Notes: generated from the sequence alone by a model not told the origin. 64,000 bases of DNA from Moesziomyces globuligerus (GCA_030849465.1 JARVLF010000016.1:1612001-1676000), one strand, 5' to 3'. Positions 21,407-31,890 are shown, numbered from the stretch's first letter. Translations and numbers: made by a program.

Positions 21407-21570
21407 ATATCGCGAAAAACGGAGTGTAACATTGGCTGAGCCATCTCTAGTGGCTTGATTTCCAAGCCACCAGAGTGTGCGTGGGTGGCTTGCGAGTGGC
21501 TTGGAGGGTAAGCCACCCGTGGTGGCCTAGGGGTCGGCTTGGAAAACGTCACAACCCTTTTTTCGCGAGA
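21407..21570. mobile_element. family B palindromic MITE-like unit, copy 3
   Basis: Both outer boxes are intact: ATATCGCGAAAAACGGAGTG on the left, and CCCTTTTTTCGCGAGAT on the right. Inside are GTAACAT / ACGTCAC arms and AGCCACC/GGTGGC words. Its core GTGGCTTGCGAGTGGCTTGG then AGGGTAAGCCAC is shared with copy 2. Confidence 0.65.
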
Positions 21571-21748
21571 TGCTTGTACTCAATGGCGAGCCAGTCAGTA
21601 GCCAATCAGGCTGCATCGGTTGGTTTGTGGTTGCCTCATTTACACAAGCCAGCCCGCGTGACTTGTGTACTGGGCCGTTTCGCGCGGTTCTATTTGTCGG
21701 CGATACGAATCGCGCATGGGCACGCTGTACCGCAGTATTGTCATCAGA

Positions 21749-21865
21749 CATATCCTGAAAAGTGGCGAGGTGGCGGAGGACCAGCCACCCAGCATCCACC
21801 CGTTAGCCACCCGGGGTGGCTGATGGGTGGCTGCTATTCGCCAGCTCGCAGTTCTTCAGGATATG
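21749..21865. mobile_element. family A palindromic MITE-like unit (117 bp)
   Basis: The left end is CATATCCTGAAAAGTGGCGA. The right end, reverse-complemented, is CATATCCTGAAGAACTGCGA. Both lead into GCTGGCG/GGTGGCG and CAGCCACCC, so the whole unit is one long imperfect hairpin. The outer end is the same as that of the 2.16-kb element and of the single end at 17556-17580, suggesting one mobilising activity. Confidence 0.65.
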
Positions 21866-23346
21866 AGAGCGACCTCAAGTCCTGCATCGTTCTTGCGTGA
21901 GACCGAACGCCGCGGTGTCATGCGTGTGGTGTTGCGGCGCTTCGCCTCGGCACCTAGCCGCGAAAAGGAACGGAATCCACGACTGCGTGCTGCTAGTGTA
22001 GTCGGCTTTGCTCGCCTCTGCTCGCTCTGCTTGAATCTGAGTCGATGACGCTGCTCGCGCGCGTGGCGCAGCATAGCATACATCGCTGTCTCCGCCTCTC
22101 GTGATTGTATGCATCGTGCAGGCGTGGAAGGGTGTAACGACGGGCGAGAGGCGCGCAAAGCATCCTACAACAAACGCGATCGTCTGGCGCCGCGCACGGA
22201 TCCATTCATCTGGCTCACGCAGCTTGAAGCAACCCCATAAGTACGTATATCGAAGCCACCCACCTCAAGCCAGTGGCTTCTCCCGGAAGACAAGCACCTA
22301 AGCCATTGTGAATGGCTTAGGGGTGGCCTAGCGAACGTGCCTTTCGACCTTTTCCGACATGACTTATTGATTGTCCGTCATGCAATCGTGACTCGCCCGA
22401 GCAGGTGCTCTTTTGCGGATGTTCAGGCGAACTGGCTTCCATCAGACTATGAGATCGCACAAGTCTCTAGCCATGCACGAGCAGAGTCCTTCGTTTGATA
22501 GCCCGCCAAAAGAACGAACGCAATTCAGGCTTCACTGTTCTTTTCTTTTTCGGGCGACGAGAGTCCGCAAAATATTGAGAAGAAGTACTGTACATCATCA
22601 GGCCAAGCCGACCGAAAGCCAAACGCTGAACCATGAAGCCGCTCGACTTGGCTTCATCTTTGGTAGCCAGCCAGGCGCGATTGGCAGGTGCGCGGTTAAC
22701 CTCCCTTTCCGTGCCGATCTGGTCGACTTGTGCCCATTCCCTTTTCCTAGTCGGGCTGATCAAACAACTGCATCCAGCAGCAAAGGTGTCAGGCCTTCTC
22801 CTCGAAGTGCGAGATCCCATTTACGGCTGGGGTGGGACCTGGGGCAGCGCGATCCCCTGACGAACACACGGCAAATCAGGGACAGAGTCGCAAGTCGGGT
22901 TTTAGCCATCTTAAAGCCAGTCCAGGTGGCCATCTCAATGAGCGGTGGGGCACCGCGTAACAACCCGGGAGGCATATCGCCAAAGAACATGGAGGTCGTC
23001 GCGTCACAAGCCACTCAGGAAGCCACTCAAATGTGCATGTGTGGCTTGTGAGGGGCTTTGTTTGCCACGTGAGCGGCTTCCCTGATAGCTTGTATCTGTT
23101 TGTTTTTGCGACACGGAGTCCATTCATGTTGCCGGCGGGAAACGTCTGTCGCGACTTCTCACACCAGCAGCCCGGAATGGTCGGAGCTAACACACGGTGG
23201 CTTTTACACCGCAGCTCTTCACACACGAGAGGCACGGAATGGCCGTCATGCGCGACTGGGCAAGACTCTGCAATTCCTGTCACGATCTCGCTGACCTGCA
23301 CTGATTCATACTAACTCCGAGCGTCCTTTTCGGCAGGCACGCTGTG

Positions 23347-26300
23347 CTACGACACGGTCTGCGAGGTCCAGACGGCGAGCGTGTTGCCAAAGCCGTTTCG
23401 GAGCGTGCGCTCGTCGACCGTATCGAGCGCATCGACGGTGAGCATCTTCTCGGCGCCGACCGTGTTGAGATTGAGGATCCAGACGTTGGCATCGTCGTCG
23501 ACGTCCTGAAGCCAGAGGATCCTCTTCTGCGAGCGACGGTTGGCGACCTGATCCTGGTTGTAGTTGTCAAAGAACGAGTAGAGGCCGGCGCCGTAGATAA
23601 AGACGTTGGTGCTGTTGGCGATGCGCATGCCCAGCCCGCGATTCTCGTAGGGATCGCTCGGGTCCTGGAAGGGCGAATCAGACGAATCGGCAGAGGAGAG
23701 GTTGAGGTTCGGATCCTGGTACTCGTCGATCGAGAGCGGCTCTTCCGCGCTGGCCACCGCCCTGCCTGCACCCTGGAAGTACGCCGTCTCGGTCTGCGCT
23801 AGCGAGACAAAGATGTTGCTGGCGCCCACAAAGTTGTACTGGTACAGCACCGCATGCTCGGACGCGCCGCCGTACATCCATACCGGACCCTCGGTCGACT
23901 CGACGAGAATGCCGCGTCCCGAGAGCAGATTGATCTGGCCGCGTTCGTTGTAGTCGAGGTCGTGGTCGGCGGTCCACACCCACATGTTCTCCATGTACGC
24001 GCTCGAGTCGGCCGTCAGGTGGAGGTTGAGGAAGCTCGCACGGCACTGCTCGCTCAAGGGCTGCTCGCGTGCGCATCGGTCCGCCTCGAGCTTGGTGCCG
24101 GCGAATCCGCCGACCCGAATATGGCTGTCCCAGATGGCCGCCGACCCCTGCTGCCCCTCGTCCTCTCGGATGTTCCACTCGACAACAATTGCACCCGGTG
24201 CCGGCCCTCGGGTGGAGAAGACCATGTCGGAGACCTCCATGATGCCAGCCTCACCGGGCGATCCTATCCTGATGACGGGTTGGGGATCCGAGGCGTTCTG
24301 GAAGAGAGGCCCGCCGCCCATCAGAACAGGCCAGACCTCTCCGACCATCCTGGTGCCCGGTGGAAAGGTGACGGTGGACTCGAGGTAGTAGGTCCCATGT
24401 GGGACGAAGACGATCTTTGTGCCCGCACTGCTGTCCAGGATGCGCTGAAGTGCTTGCGAGTCGTCTGTGACGCCGTCGCCCGCACAGCCGAGCTCTTTGA
24501 CGTTGGCAAAGTCCGAGGCCGCAGCTTCACGGTACTGCGGCCGGTTCCGACTGAACCATGGTCGCGACGGTTTGCTCTCGTCGACGAGCGAATCGGGACG
24601 TTCGACATCGATGCTCGAGACGTTCTGGGTGGAGCCGAGCTTCTGCTGACCTTGCACAACCGCACCCTGTACCCAGCTCCGGATGACCGAGACCTCCTCT
24701 GAGCCGTTGAGCAGGACGGCCTTATCGCCCGCGCCGCCAGCGCTAACAACCGCCCGCACGTTGTCGATGGCGATGTTGTCGAGCAACACGACACCGGAGC
24801 CAGGCGTGGTGATGTTGAAGGCTGTGTCGACGTTGCTGAGGCTCCAGTCGTAGGCAAGGACGGAAGCAGCACCTTGATTGCCCGATGCCGGGTTCGGACT
24901 TGTGCGCATTTCGTAGCCCAAGGAGCAGTTGGAGATCCGGATGTCGTGGTACGACCAGCCCCAGTTCCAGGCCTGGGAGATGGCGGTCTGGCAGTTTTCG
25001 AACGTGGCGTTGCGCACGGTGAACTGCTGGTTGCCGAGGTAGGCGCCGTACCTGCCGCCTCGGAAGGAGAGGTTGGCCATGAAACCGCCGCTTCCGTTTT
25101 CCATGAAGATGCCCTGCTGAGCGTTGCCCTGGCGGTCCTGGCGCATCTCGACGTGGACGTTGAAGAGGCTGGTGGCCTGGCTGACCTGGTGGTGGATGCC
25201 GGTGCCGGACGAAGCGGGCATCTGGGTGAGGTCGATGTTGAAGTTGTAGACGGCGCGGAAGAAGTTGTTCTGGTTGATGTACCAGTTGGAGCCGTCGGAG
25301 CCGTAGGGGTCCTCATCGATGACTGCGATGCCCTGGAAGGTGGGTGCGGCGAGCAAGGTCGGGCGACGCACGGCGCTGCCTACGAGCTGTGTGTAGTAGT
25401 ACGAGACGATGGGAGACGAGACGAGGTAGGTGCCAGGCGGGAAGTAGACGAGGGCGGGCGATACGGTGGAGCTGCCGCAGCCTTGGCCGCACCGGCTGCC
25501 CTGGCTGATAGCCTGGTTGATGGCATCTGTGTCGTCGGTGACTCCACTGGTGAGATGCGAGAGCGCACGGTCAGTGTGCGTGCTTAACAGAACATCTTTA
25601 CAGGCACGGAAATCGTCAACTCACTCTCCCTTGGCACCAAAGTCTCGGACGTTGCGGAAGACCTTGTAGGTGCTCGGGCTCCGATTGTAGGTAGCTGCGC
25701 CGTTGTGGTTTACGAGTTCGAGCCAGAAGGTGTTGTTGGCCTGCGGATCGTCGGTGTCTGTCGGCCGCATCTCGGGAGTGTTGTTGAGCGAGAGCTGCCA
25801 GGAGGAGGGGTGGATCTGGTCGCCGAAGCGGTCCGAGAGAGTGTCCTGGACGATGCGGGTGAGGTTGGTAGCGTTTTGCAGGTTGGCCCAGGCGACCTGG
25901 CTCTGTTGGAGGACCTGTGCGATGCCGTCAAAGAGGTTCTTGCCCGCCTCTGCGATGCCAGTGAGGCCGCTGGTGGTGACCTGGAGGACCTTGGGCAGCA
26001 TGTACTGGGCAGGGCCCAGCTGCGGTTGGTCGAGCAAGTCGAGCGGCTTTGTGTCAAAGTCGAGAATCGCCGACGCGTCTCGCTCGACGGGCGAAGTGGA
26101 GAAGGACGGCGAATCTGGCCGGTCGTTGTCCGCAGGGCTTGCTTTATGTTGGTCATGGAACGAGGCCTGCGCGGCCTTGACGACCGCGTCGAGGTTGTGG
26201 TATAAAGGCACCGTCGCAGGCCGTAGCTGGCCATCAGCCTGGACGAAACTCTGAGAGACAGCTAGAGTTTGCGCTGCGAGCAGGAGCAAGAGCACAACTC

Positions 26301-26358
26301 TGGATAAGACCGCTTGGGTCCATGTCGAGCCTCGATAGCTAGCTCGAGTCGACCGCAT
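23347..26358 (-). CDS. secreted exo-beta-1,3-glucanase, GH55-like
   Basis: Exons are 26358-25625 and 25546-23347, with a 78-nt intron (GTGAGT...CCAG), giving 977 residues. The start at 26358 is the first ATG (upstream in-frame GTG ignored). Residues ~1-35 form a signal peptide with core LSRVVLLLLLAAQTLAVSQS. There are two right-handed beta-helix (pectate-lyase-3) modules. The first opens at ~res 236 with RNVRDFGAKGDGVTDDTDAI across the splice junction, and the second with ANVKELGCAGDGVTDDSQAL. Other family features are FPPGTYLVSS, VPHGTYYLESTVTFPPGT, YMENMWVWTADHDLD and many N-glycosylation sites. GH55 enzymes release glucose from laminarin-type wall glucan. The ~200-residue region before the first module is helical/unknown. 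The gene borders the repeat island. Confidence 0.9.
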
Positions 26359-27019
26359 GCTGGCGTGCACCTGACCTCGTCAAGGGGTTGGTCGGACTGG
26401 ATGGTGGCAGCTCAGCAGCCTTCGGGGACAAGGACAAGGCGTCAAGGGCAAGTAGGCGCTGTTTGGTAAGGAAGCCGGAGCTCGATCGACGTTGTCCAGG
26501 TACGGGAGAGGAGGGGAGAAAGTTAGCTCAAGCGCAGCTGAAGTCAGTGCTCGCACCCGATACGATACGAAAGTGCGACTGCCGCTGCGGGAAGATGATT
26601 CAGCCAAAGGCTAGCACCTCGGGGCTGTGGATCGAGGTAGCCATGGCAGACCAGCCAAGTGTAAGCTGGGCAGCGAGAATCCCATGCATTTCAATCCAAC
26701 AACAACATGGTGAATGCCGCCCTGATTCTGCGGGAAAGCACCGCGCAGCGGTGTCTCATACGGCTACGCCGAGCCGCAGCTCTGTCTTTGCCCATGCCTG
26801 GCCAAGCAGGATAGGGTCATCATGTGAGAATACGACGAGGCGAAGAGCAGAGTGCGGGTTGGAATCTAGGCCCATCGAGTGCAACATGTCACTTTTTCTG
26901 GTCAGCGAATTTGGCCAGAGTCGGCGTGGCAAGATAAGCTACTCTACGCGTCTCATCAAGCATTGCGGCTGGGAAATTCTGGGGAGCGCGTCTAGGAGGA
27001 TGGGATTGCAATGGCCACA
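26359..27019. promoter_or_regulatory. glucanase promoter / dehydrogenase 3' flank
   Basis: About 660 bp in which the minus-strand dehydrogenase ends and the glucanase begins. No TATA box or coding frame was recognised. Confidence 0.35.
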
Positions 27020-28249
27020 CTAGGCGAAATCGACGTCCTTCTGTTCGGGGACGGTGAAGCCGAGCTTGCCCGTCTCGAGTCCGCGAAGGAGGTTTCGCAG
27101 ACAGACGGCCTCCATCTCGGTCTGGGTCTCGAGGGTGAGCGTGCCGACGTGCGGGAGGAGCTCCACGTGCGAGTGTCTGAGCGCCCAGAGCTGTTCGTCG
27201 ATCTTGGGCTAGCATGATTGGTTAAATGGGGTGAGCCGCTGCGCAGGGATGACAAAGAGGGGGGTTGAACGGGGTGGATAGGGACTTACTTCTGCTTGGT
27301 AGACGTCGAGGCCAGCTGCTGCGATGGTGCCTTGCTGGAGTGCGTGCGCGAGCTCTTGCTCCTTGACGACGGGTCCACGGGCGGTGTTGATGAGGATGGC
27401 CGAGGGCTTCATCTTGCGGAGCTGTTCGGTGCCGATGAGGCCCTTGGTAGCCGGCGTGAGAGGGCAGTGGAGCGAAACGACGTCGGAGCGGCGCAGCAGC
27501 TCGTCGAGCGTGGCGACATACTCCATGCCACCCTTTGCTGCGCTTGCCTCTTGCTGCTCGCCGAGACGGTTGCGGTTATGATAGAGTACCTTCATGCCGA
27601 GCGCGTGCGACGCCTTGTGAGCAAACGCACGCCCGATACCACCTGCGCCGACGATGCCGAGGACCTTTCCACGCGGATCGGCCGCACTGAGCAAAGGGAA
27701 GGAGGAATTGAAGGCGCCCTTGTCCATCTGAGCGCGCGCGAGCGGAAAGCGTCTGATGGCACCGAGCAGCAGATAAAGAGCTACGTCCGAGGTCGCATCG
27801 TCGACGGCTGTGGGAACGTTTGAGAGCTGGATGTGACGCTGCGAGAGAGCGGCTACATCGAGCTGGTCGTATCCTGCGCCGTTGTGCACGATGAAGCGCA
27901 GACTGGCTGGCAGCTGCGCTACGAGCTCGGCATCGAAGCGACCGGTGATCTTGACCGAACGCGCGCCGCCAAAGTGTCGATAGATGCCCACCACATCCGC
28001 ATACTCTCCGCCCGGGCTGCACTTGTCCACCAGCTCGCTGCGTGTTTTGGCCGTCGACTCGATCACCGTCGCCGCGTTGGAGAGCTGCGCCAGTTCGGCC
28101 TTGGCGAGCTTGACCTCGTCCAGCAAGAGCACCTTGGGCTTCGGCACCATGGCAGAGGCGCTCACCGAGAAGCACCGCCTCGCAAGTGCCGACTGCACCC
28201 GCAGCACGCGAGTCCCGCGGACCAAACCAGAACCTCCGACAACCTGCAT
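27020..28249 (-). CDS. D-isomer-specific 2-hydroxyacid dehydrogenase (glyoxylate/hydroxypyruvate reductase-like)
   Basis: NAD(P)-dependent reductase of 2-keto acids. Exons are 28249-27290 and 27208-27020, with an 81-nt intron (GTAAGT...CTAG, phase 0), giving 382 residues. The Rossmann motif is VLGIVGAGGIGRAFAHKASH (GxGxxG). The catalytic triad regions are INTARGPVVKEQEL (Arg), GLDVYQAE-PKIDEQLW across the junction (Glu), and ELLPHVGTLTLETQ (His). SLHCPLTPATKGLIG is the usual substrate-side strand. The first 30 residues (VRGTRVLRVQSALARRCFSV) are Arg/Ser-rich and lack acids, like a mitochondrial presequence; a second ATG at 28150 would give a cytosolic form. The exact substrate is not decidable. 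Confidence 0.9.
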
Positions 28250-28922
28250 ATCGGATCGGAAGGAAGCGCAACGATCGCAAAGCACGCCAAAGTCACGGTG
28301 ACGGTGCAAGAGAGGTGTGATTGCGCCCCGTGCGTTGCGCCTTGTTTCGGCCCATGGCCGACTCGACTCGAACGCGGGTCCAGGCTGAACTGCAAAGCCG
28401 GCAAGGTGGAGGGAGAGGGACGTGTGTAAGCATGACTGGGCTTTGCCGTTTCAAGGGTCTGCACATTTTGCCAGCTTAGGCTTGCGTTTCGCCACGCGCT
28501 GCAGCGAAAAATTCGCATTCGCCTCGCCAACTCCACACGCATCCTCAAACTCGGCCTGGATTTTTTTCGGCCTGGGCCAACGTCTCTGTTGACGCTCACC
28601 ACCAAAACCCCTCCCTCCTCTGGCAGCACCTCGTCCTTCCTCCTACCCAGCAACCGAGCACCTGCGTCTGTGCGACGGCTTACCACCTATCCTCCCACCG
28701 CTACCCAATCGCGCTTCCAACCGCAGACCGGTCGGCCGAGCCTTTGTCACGATTCTGCGCAGCCTCCTCGCCAACAAGGGGCTGCCATGGCCGGCTCGTG
28801 CTGCCAAACCTAAACACCCTTCCGCTCCGCCCGCGTCTCACTCTCGCACCGCACCGCCGACGCCTTTCGCGAAACCGCCCTCGGCAGATAACGACGCCAG
28901 CCGCATCGCCCACTTTTTCATC
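28250..28922. promoter_or_regulatory. divergent promoter of the dehydrogenase and REX4
   Basis: 673 bp between two divergent start codons. It is C-rich toward REX4. No specific element was recognised. Confidence 0.45.
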
Positions 28923-30005
28923 ATGAAGCACGACCAGCCCGCCGCCAGCACCAAGGGCGCCGGCAGCAACTGGAAGGCGCTCAAGAAGACGCTCAATCCA
29001 GACGCCGCCTCGTCGTCCTCCTCTTCGTCCAAACTCGGTCGTCGTCGATCCAACTCGATCTCGTCCAGAGCCAAGCGCGTGCGGTTGGAAGAGGCGAGCA
29101 CCCCCGAGTCCGCGGGCAGCAAAGCCTCGAGTCCCGCACCGACCTCGTTGCCGTGGTTCGCCGAGGACATTTCGCCGCAGGATCTCGAGCTGGTGCGGCA
29201 GAGCGCCTCGGAAAAGGTGGCTCGAAGCGGTCAGTGGGAGGGCATCCTCGACCTCGATCTCAAGAAGAAGGTCATCCTTGGCGGGCTGGCATCGGACGCC
29301 AATCCGGCCCGGAGGGAGCCGGGCAACTACCTCGCCATCGACTGCGAGATGGTCGGCGTGGGCGAAAAGGGCTGCGAATCCGTCCTCGCCCGCGTCTCGA
29401 TCGTCAACTTTCACGGCGCCACCATCATGGATCGGTTTGTCCGACCGCAGGAAAAGGTGACCGACTACCGCACCTGGGTTTCCGGCGTGAGGCCACGCGA
29501 TCTCAAGGGAGCGCCGAGCTTTGGCGAGGTGCAGGGCGAGGTGGCGGCGCTGATCAAGGGCAAGGTGCTGGTGGGCCATGCGATCCAGAACGATCTCAAG
29601 GCGTTGTTGCTGTCGCATCCCAAGCCGCTGACGCGAGATACGGCGACGTTTCAACCGCTGCGCGATCTCGCAAAGACCAAGTATCCCAGCCTCAAGAAGC
29701 TCGCCAAGCTCGTGCTCGGCATCGACATCCAGCTCGAGGGCGAATCGCACTCGTCGGTCGAGGACGCGCGTGCGACCATGGCCGTCTTCCGCAGCCAGAA
29801 GGCCAAGTGGGACGAGGCGTTGAGGGTCAAGGGTCACGGTGGGTTCGGTGGCTCGGGTCATGTTGCCAGGGTCGATTCGCGCTCCCACCGCCCAAACAAG
29901 CTGGCCAAATCGTCCGAGCAAGCAAAGGACAACGGCCTCAACGATACCATCCGCCTCAAACCCCGCATGCAAGCAAAGGACGACTGGTGGAAAGACTCGA
30001 TCTAA
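28923..30005 (+). CDS. REX4: RNA exonuclease 4 (REX4/REXO4, DEDDh family)
   Basis: Intronless, 360 residues. A basic, Ser-rich N-terminus (RRRSNSISSRAKRVRL, likely nuclear/nucleolar signal) precedes a ~155-residue DEDDh exonuclease domain. Exo I is NYLAIDCEMVGVGEKGCESV (Asp and Glu metal ligands). Exo II lies in VLVGHAIQNDLKALLLSHPK. Exo III is HSSVEDARATMAVFR, with the His and Asp of the DEDDh type. The YRTWVSGVRPRDLKGAP segment is characteristic of the Rex4/ISG20L2 group. Rex4 acts in pre-rRNA processing. The basic C-terminus ends KDDWWKDSI. The start context is TTCATCATGA; no other in-frame ATG precedes it. Confidence 0.93.
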   Translation: MKHDQPAASTKGAGSNWKALKKTLNPDAASSSSSSSKLGRRRSNSISSRAKRVRLEEASTPESAGSKASSPAPTSLPWFAEDISPQDLELVRQSASEKVARSGQWEGILDLDLKKKVILGGLASDANPARREPGNYLAIDCEMVGVGEKGCESVLARVSIVNFHGATIMDRFVRPQEKVTDYRTWVSGVRPRDLKGAPSFGEVQGEVAALIKGKVLVGHAIQNDLKALLLSHPKPLTRDTATFQPLRDLAKTKYPSLKKLAKLVLGIDIQLEGESHSSVEDARATMAVFRSQKAKWDEALRVKGHGGFGGSGHVARVDSRSHRPNKLAKSSEQAKDNGLNDTIRLKPRMQAKDDWWKDSI

Positions 30006-30469
30006 TCCCCCTCCCCTTACCTCGTCCTCCTTCCCCAAGACAACCCCGACCTCCCCCTCTGTCCATTAGATCTTGGTTCCGATGTATTGTACTTGTATCC
30101 TTTCTGTCCTTTATCCCTGCAACTGCTAGACAGCAACGCCGCATTTCCGAATCCGTCCGATACTCTGTAGACCCGTCGTAGCCGGAACCATTTGAGATCG
30201 AAACTCGTTGAGCGAGAGGGGCCGAGACACAATCCTTTACGAGCGACCCACTTTCGGTCGGGGGGCCAAAGCTTGGGAATCCGAGTACAAGAAACAAAAG
30301 GCCGCAGAATGGTTGGGTTTGGAGCTCGTGACCTGAATCGGAGGACGCTGCACCTCCGTATGGCGCCGAGCGGCGCGAGGGTGTCCAACGCGATCGAAGC
30401 GGGGAAAACGCTCCCCTGGCTAAGCGAAAGGAAGTGGGAAGGAAGAGGGGGGAGGGGAGGGGGGGCATG
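30006..30469. other. convergent 3' flanks of REX4 and the SWIB gene
   Basis: 464 bp between two stop codons. The right side is a G-rich run (30435-30465) that reads as C-rich just after the SWIB stop. A possible tRNA-like hairpin at ~30320-30385 is discussed under findings. Confidence 0.45.
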
Positions 30470-31688
30470 TCATGCATCGTCCTTCTTTGTGAGGTGGGTT
30501 CCAATCAGCTGTGAGAAACAAGAACAAGCTGCGTCAGTAGCCATTCCTTGCTTCCTGCACCGTCCCGGTCCAGGGGCCAAAGATCCGCCACACGTACCTT
30601 TGCCATCTCGAACGAGCTGTGTTGGGGGAAAGGAGCAAGCGAGGTCGAAGCGGGCGCGAGGAAGATCCAGTTGAAAAGTGGGGCAACTTGGGCGTCAGCA
30701 TGAGAAGTGCAAGGACGATTTCTGCGCTTGGCGCACGGCTGCAGCGCTTTTGCGGGGGCGAACGCATGCACTCACTCTACGGCTTCCTTGCCAAAGATGT
30801 CGGTGAGCTTGGCATCGCACAGGATCTGCGAACGTAGAAAGGGGGGCCAGTGCGGGTCAGCGTGCGGATCGGCAAGAGTGCGGGACGAGGACGGCGGCGG
30901 AAGGAGCGGATAGGTACTTGGCGCTTGTTGCTCTCGTTTTGGAGGTTATTTGACTTGATATACGCCCAGAGCTGCTTGACGACCGCATGGCGCGGCATCT
31001 GAGTAAAGGGCAGAGAGGGTTAGCAAAGCAGGCTTGGCGGGCGAAAAAGAAGAGGTGGGCTACGTACTTCGTTTCCACCGCAGACGTCGGCGAGTTTGGG
31101 CGAGAGGATGAGCGGACGGTTGAAGGGGTTGTTGGGGTTCGCTGCCCTCTTTTTGCGCGGTTCGTCGTCGTCGTCTTGGTCGTCGGCGACGGCGCGCTTC
31201 TTGGTGGTCTTCTTCTTTGGTTTGGGCTCGGGCTTGGGCTTTGGTTTGGAGCCGTTGGATGCCGAGGCGGCTTTGGACGGCGTCGACTTGGCGGGAGCGG
31301 GTTTGGGGGTAGCGGAAGCGGCCGAGGCGGGAGCGACGGCATGGCCGCCGCGAACGCCGCCGAGACCTGGGAGAGCGAGGCCGCCCGAGGCGGGTGCGGA
31401 TGCGGGTGCGGAGGCGGCGGCGGCGCCGTTGTAGGAATGCTGAGGTTGTGGTGGTGCGGGCATGCCCTTGGAGATGTGGTCGAAGCAGTCGCGGATGACC
31501 TCGTCGACCTGCTTCTTGCTTGCGCTGAGATCGAGCGATGCGGGGAGGGCGTGGGCGGGGAGTTGGGCGAGCTGGCCGCGCACCTTTTTGGCCGAGATGG
31601 AGCTGAGGTCGGCGCTGTTGAGGATCTGGATGATCGCGGGGCGGAGGACGGCGACGGTGGCCGGGTCGAGGGGCCGAGGCTGCGACAT
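30470..31688 (-). CDS. DEK_C plus SWIB/MDM2-domain chromatin protein (Uaf30/Tri1-like)
   Basis: I rebuilt five exons: 31688-31068, 30998-30918, 30825-30776, 30616-30598 (19 nt) and 30508-30470. All have GT-AG borders and stay in frame, giving 269 residues. The N-terminus (~res 7-75: AVLRPAIIQILNSADLSSIS ... QVDEVIRDCFDHISKG) is a DEK_C-like helical domain. Then follow an Ala/Pro-rich linker and a Lys-rich basic stretch (KPKPKPEPKPKKKTTKKRA). The SWIB domain reads NPFNRPLILSPKLADVCGGN-EMPRHAVVKQLWAYIKSNNL, QNESNKRQILCDAKLTDIFG and KEAVDSFEMAKLIGTHLTKK. Yeast relatives act in Pol I upstream activation (Uaf30) or are uncharacterised (Tri1). The split of the SWIB domain over five exons is unusual for this window. 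Confidence 0.92.
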
Positions 31689-31785
31689 GGCTGGATAGAA
31701 TCTCGCTCAAGCGGCCGTTGCTACGTTGCTAGCGTCCGGAGTCGAGCGTGGTGGCAGAAGGCGAGTGTCGAGCAATGCTGCGCAA

Positions 31786-31890
31786 GTGCCGATTGCGGAA
31801 GTGCCGATTGCGGAAGTGCCGATTGCGGAAGTGCCGATTGCGCAAGTGCCGAGTGCGCAAGTGCCAAGTGCGGAAGAGCCGAGTGCGGAT
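31786..31890 (+). repeat. 15-bp minisatellite, seven units
   Basis: Seven head-to-tail units of GTGCCGATTGCGGAA. Units 1-3 are identical; units 4-7 carry one to three substitutions, mainly GAT to GAG and GGAA to GCAA. It lies ~100 bp upstream of the SWIB start codon. Confidence 0.9.

Larger units (their letters stand above)
17551..23346. repeat. AT-richer repeat island without genes
   Basis: About 5.8 kb that is visibly less GC-rich than its flanks and has no open frame with a recognisable product. It is full of AGCCACC/GGTGGCT words arranged as palindromes, e.g. 19291-19410, 19935-20060, 20540-20600, 22255-22345 and 22993-23060. It carries family A ends (17556, 18467, 20627, 21749, 21865), family B ends (20636, ~20933, 21065, 21407, 21568), tRNA-like units and a 17-C tract (20059-20075). 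This looks like a graveyard or nest of non-autonomous inverted-repeat elements between the PP2C and glucanase genes. Confidence 0.8.

Noticed and set aside
22413..23051. 212-codon frame in the repeat island
   Set aside because: It ends inside an AGCCACC palindrome, has random composition and no domain; not a transposase.
31786..31890. Possible CRISPR-like array
   Set aside because: The repeats are directly head to tail without spacers, and the genome is eukaryotic; it is a minisatellite.
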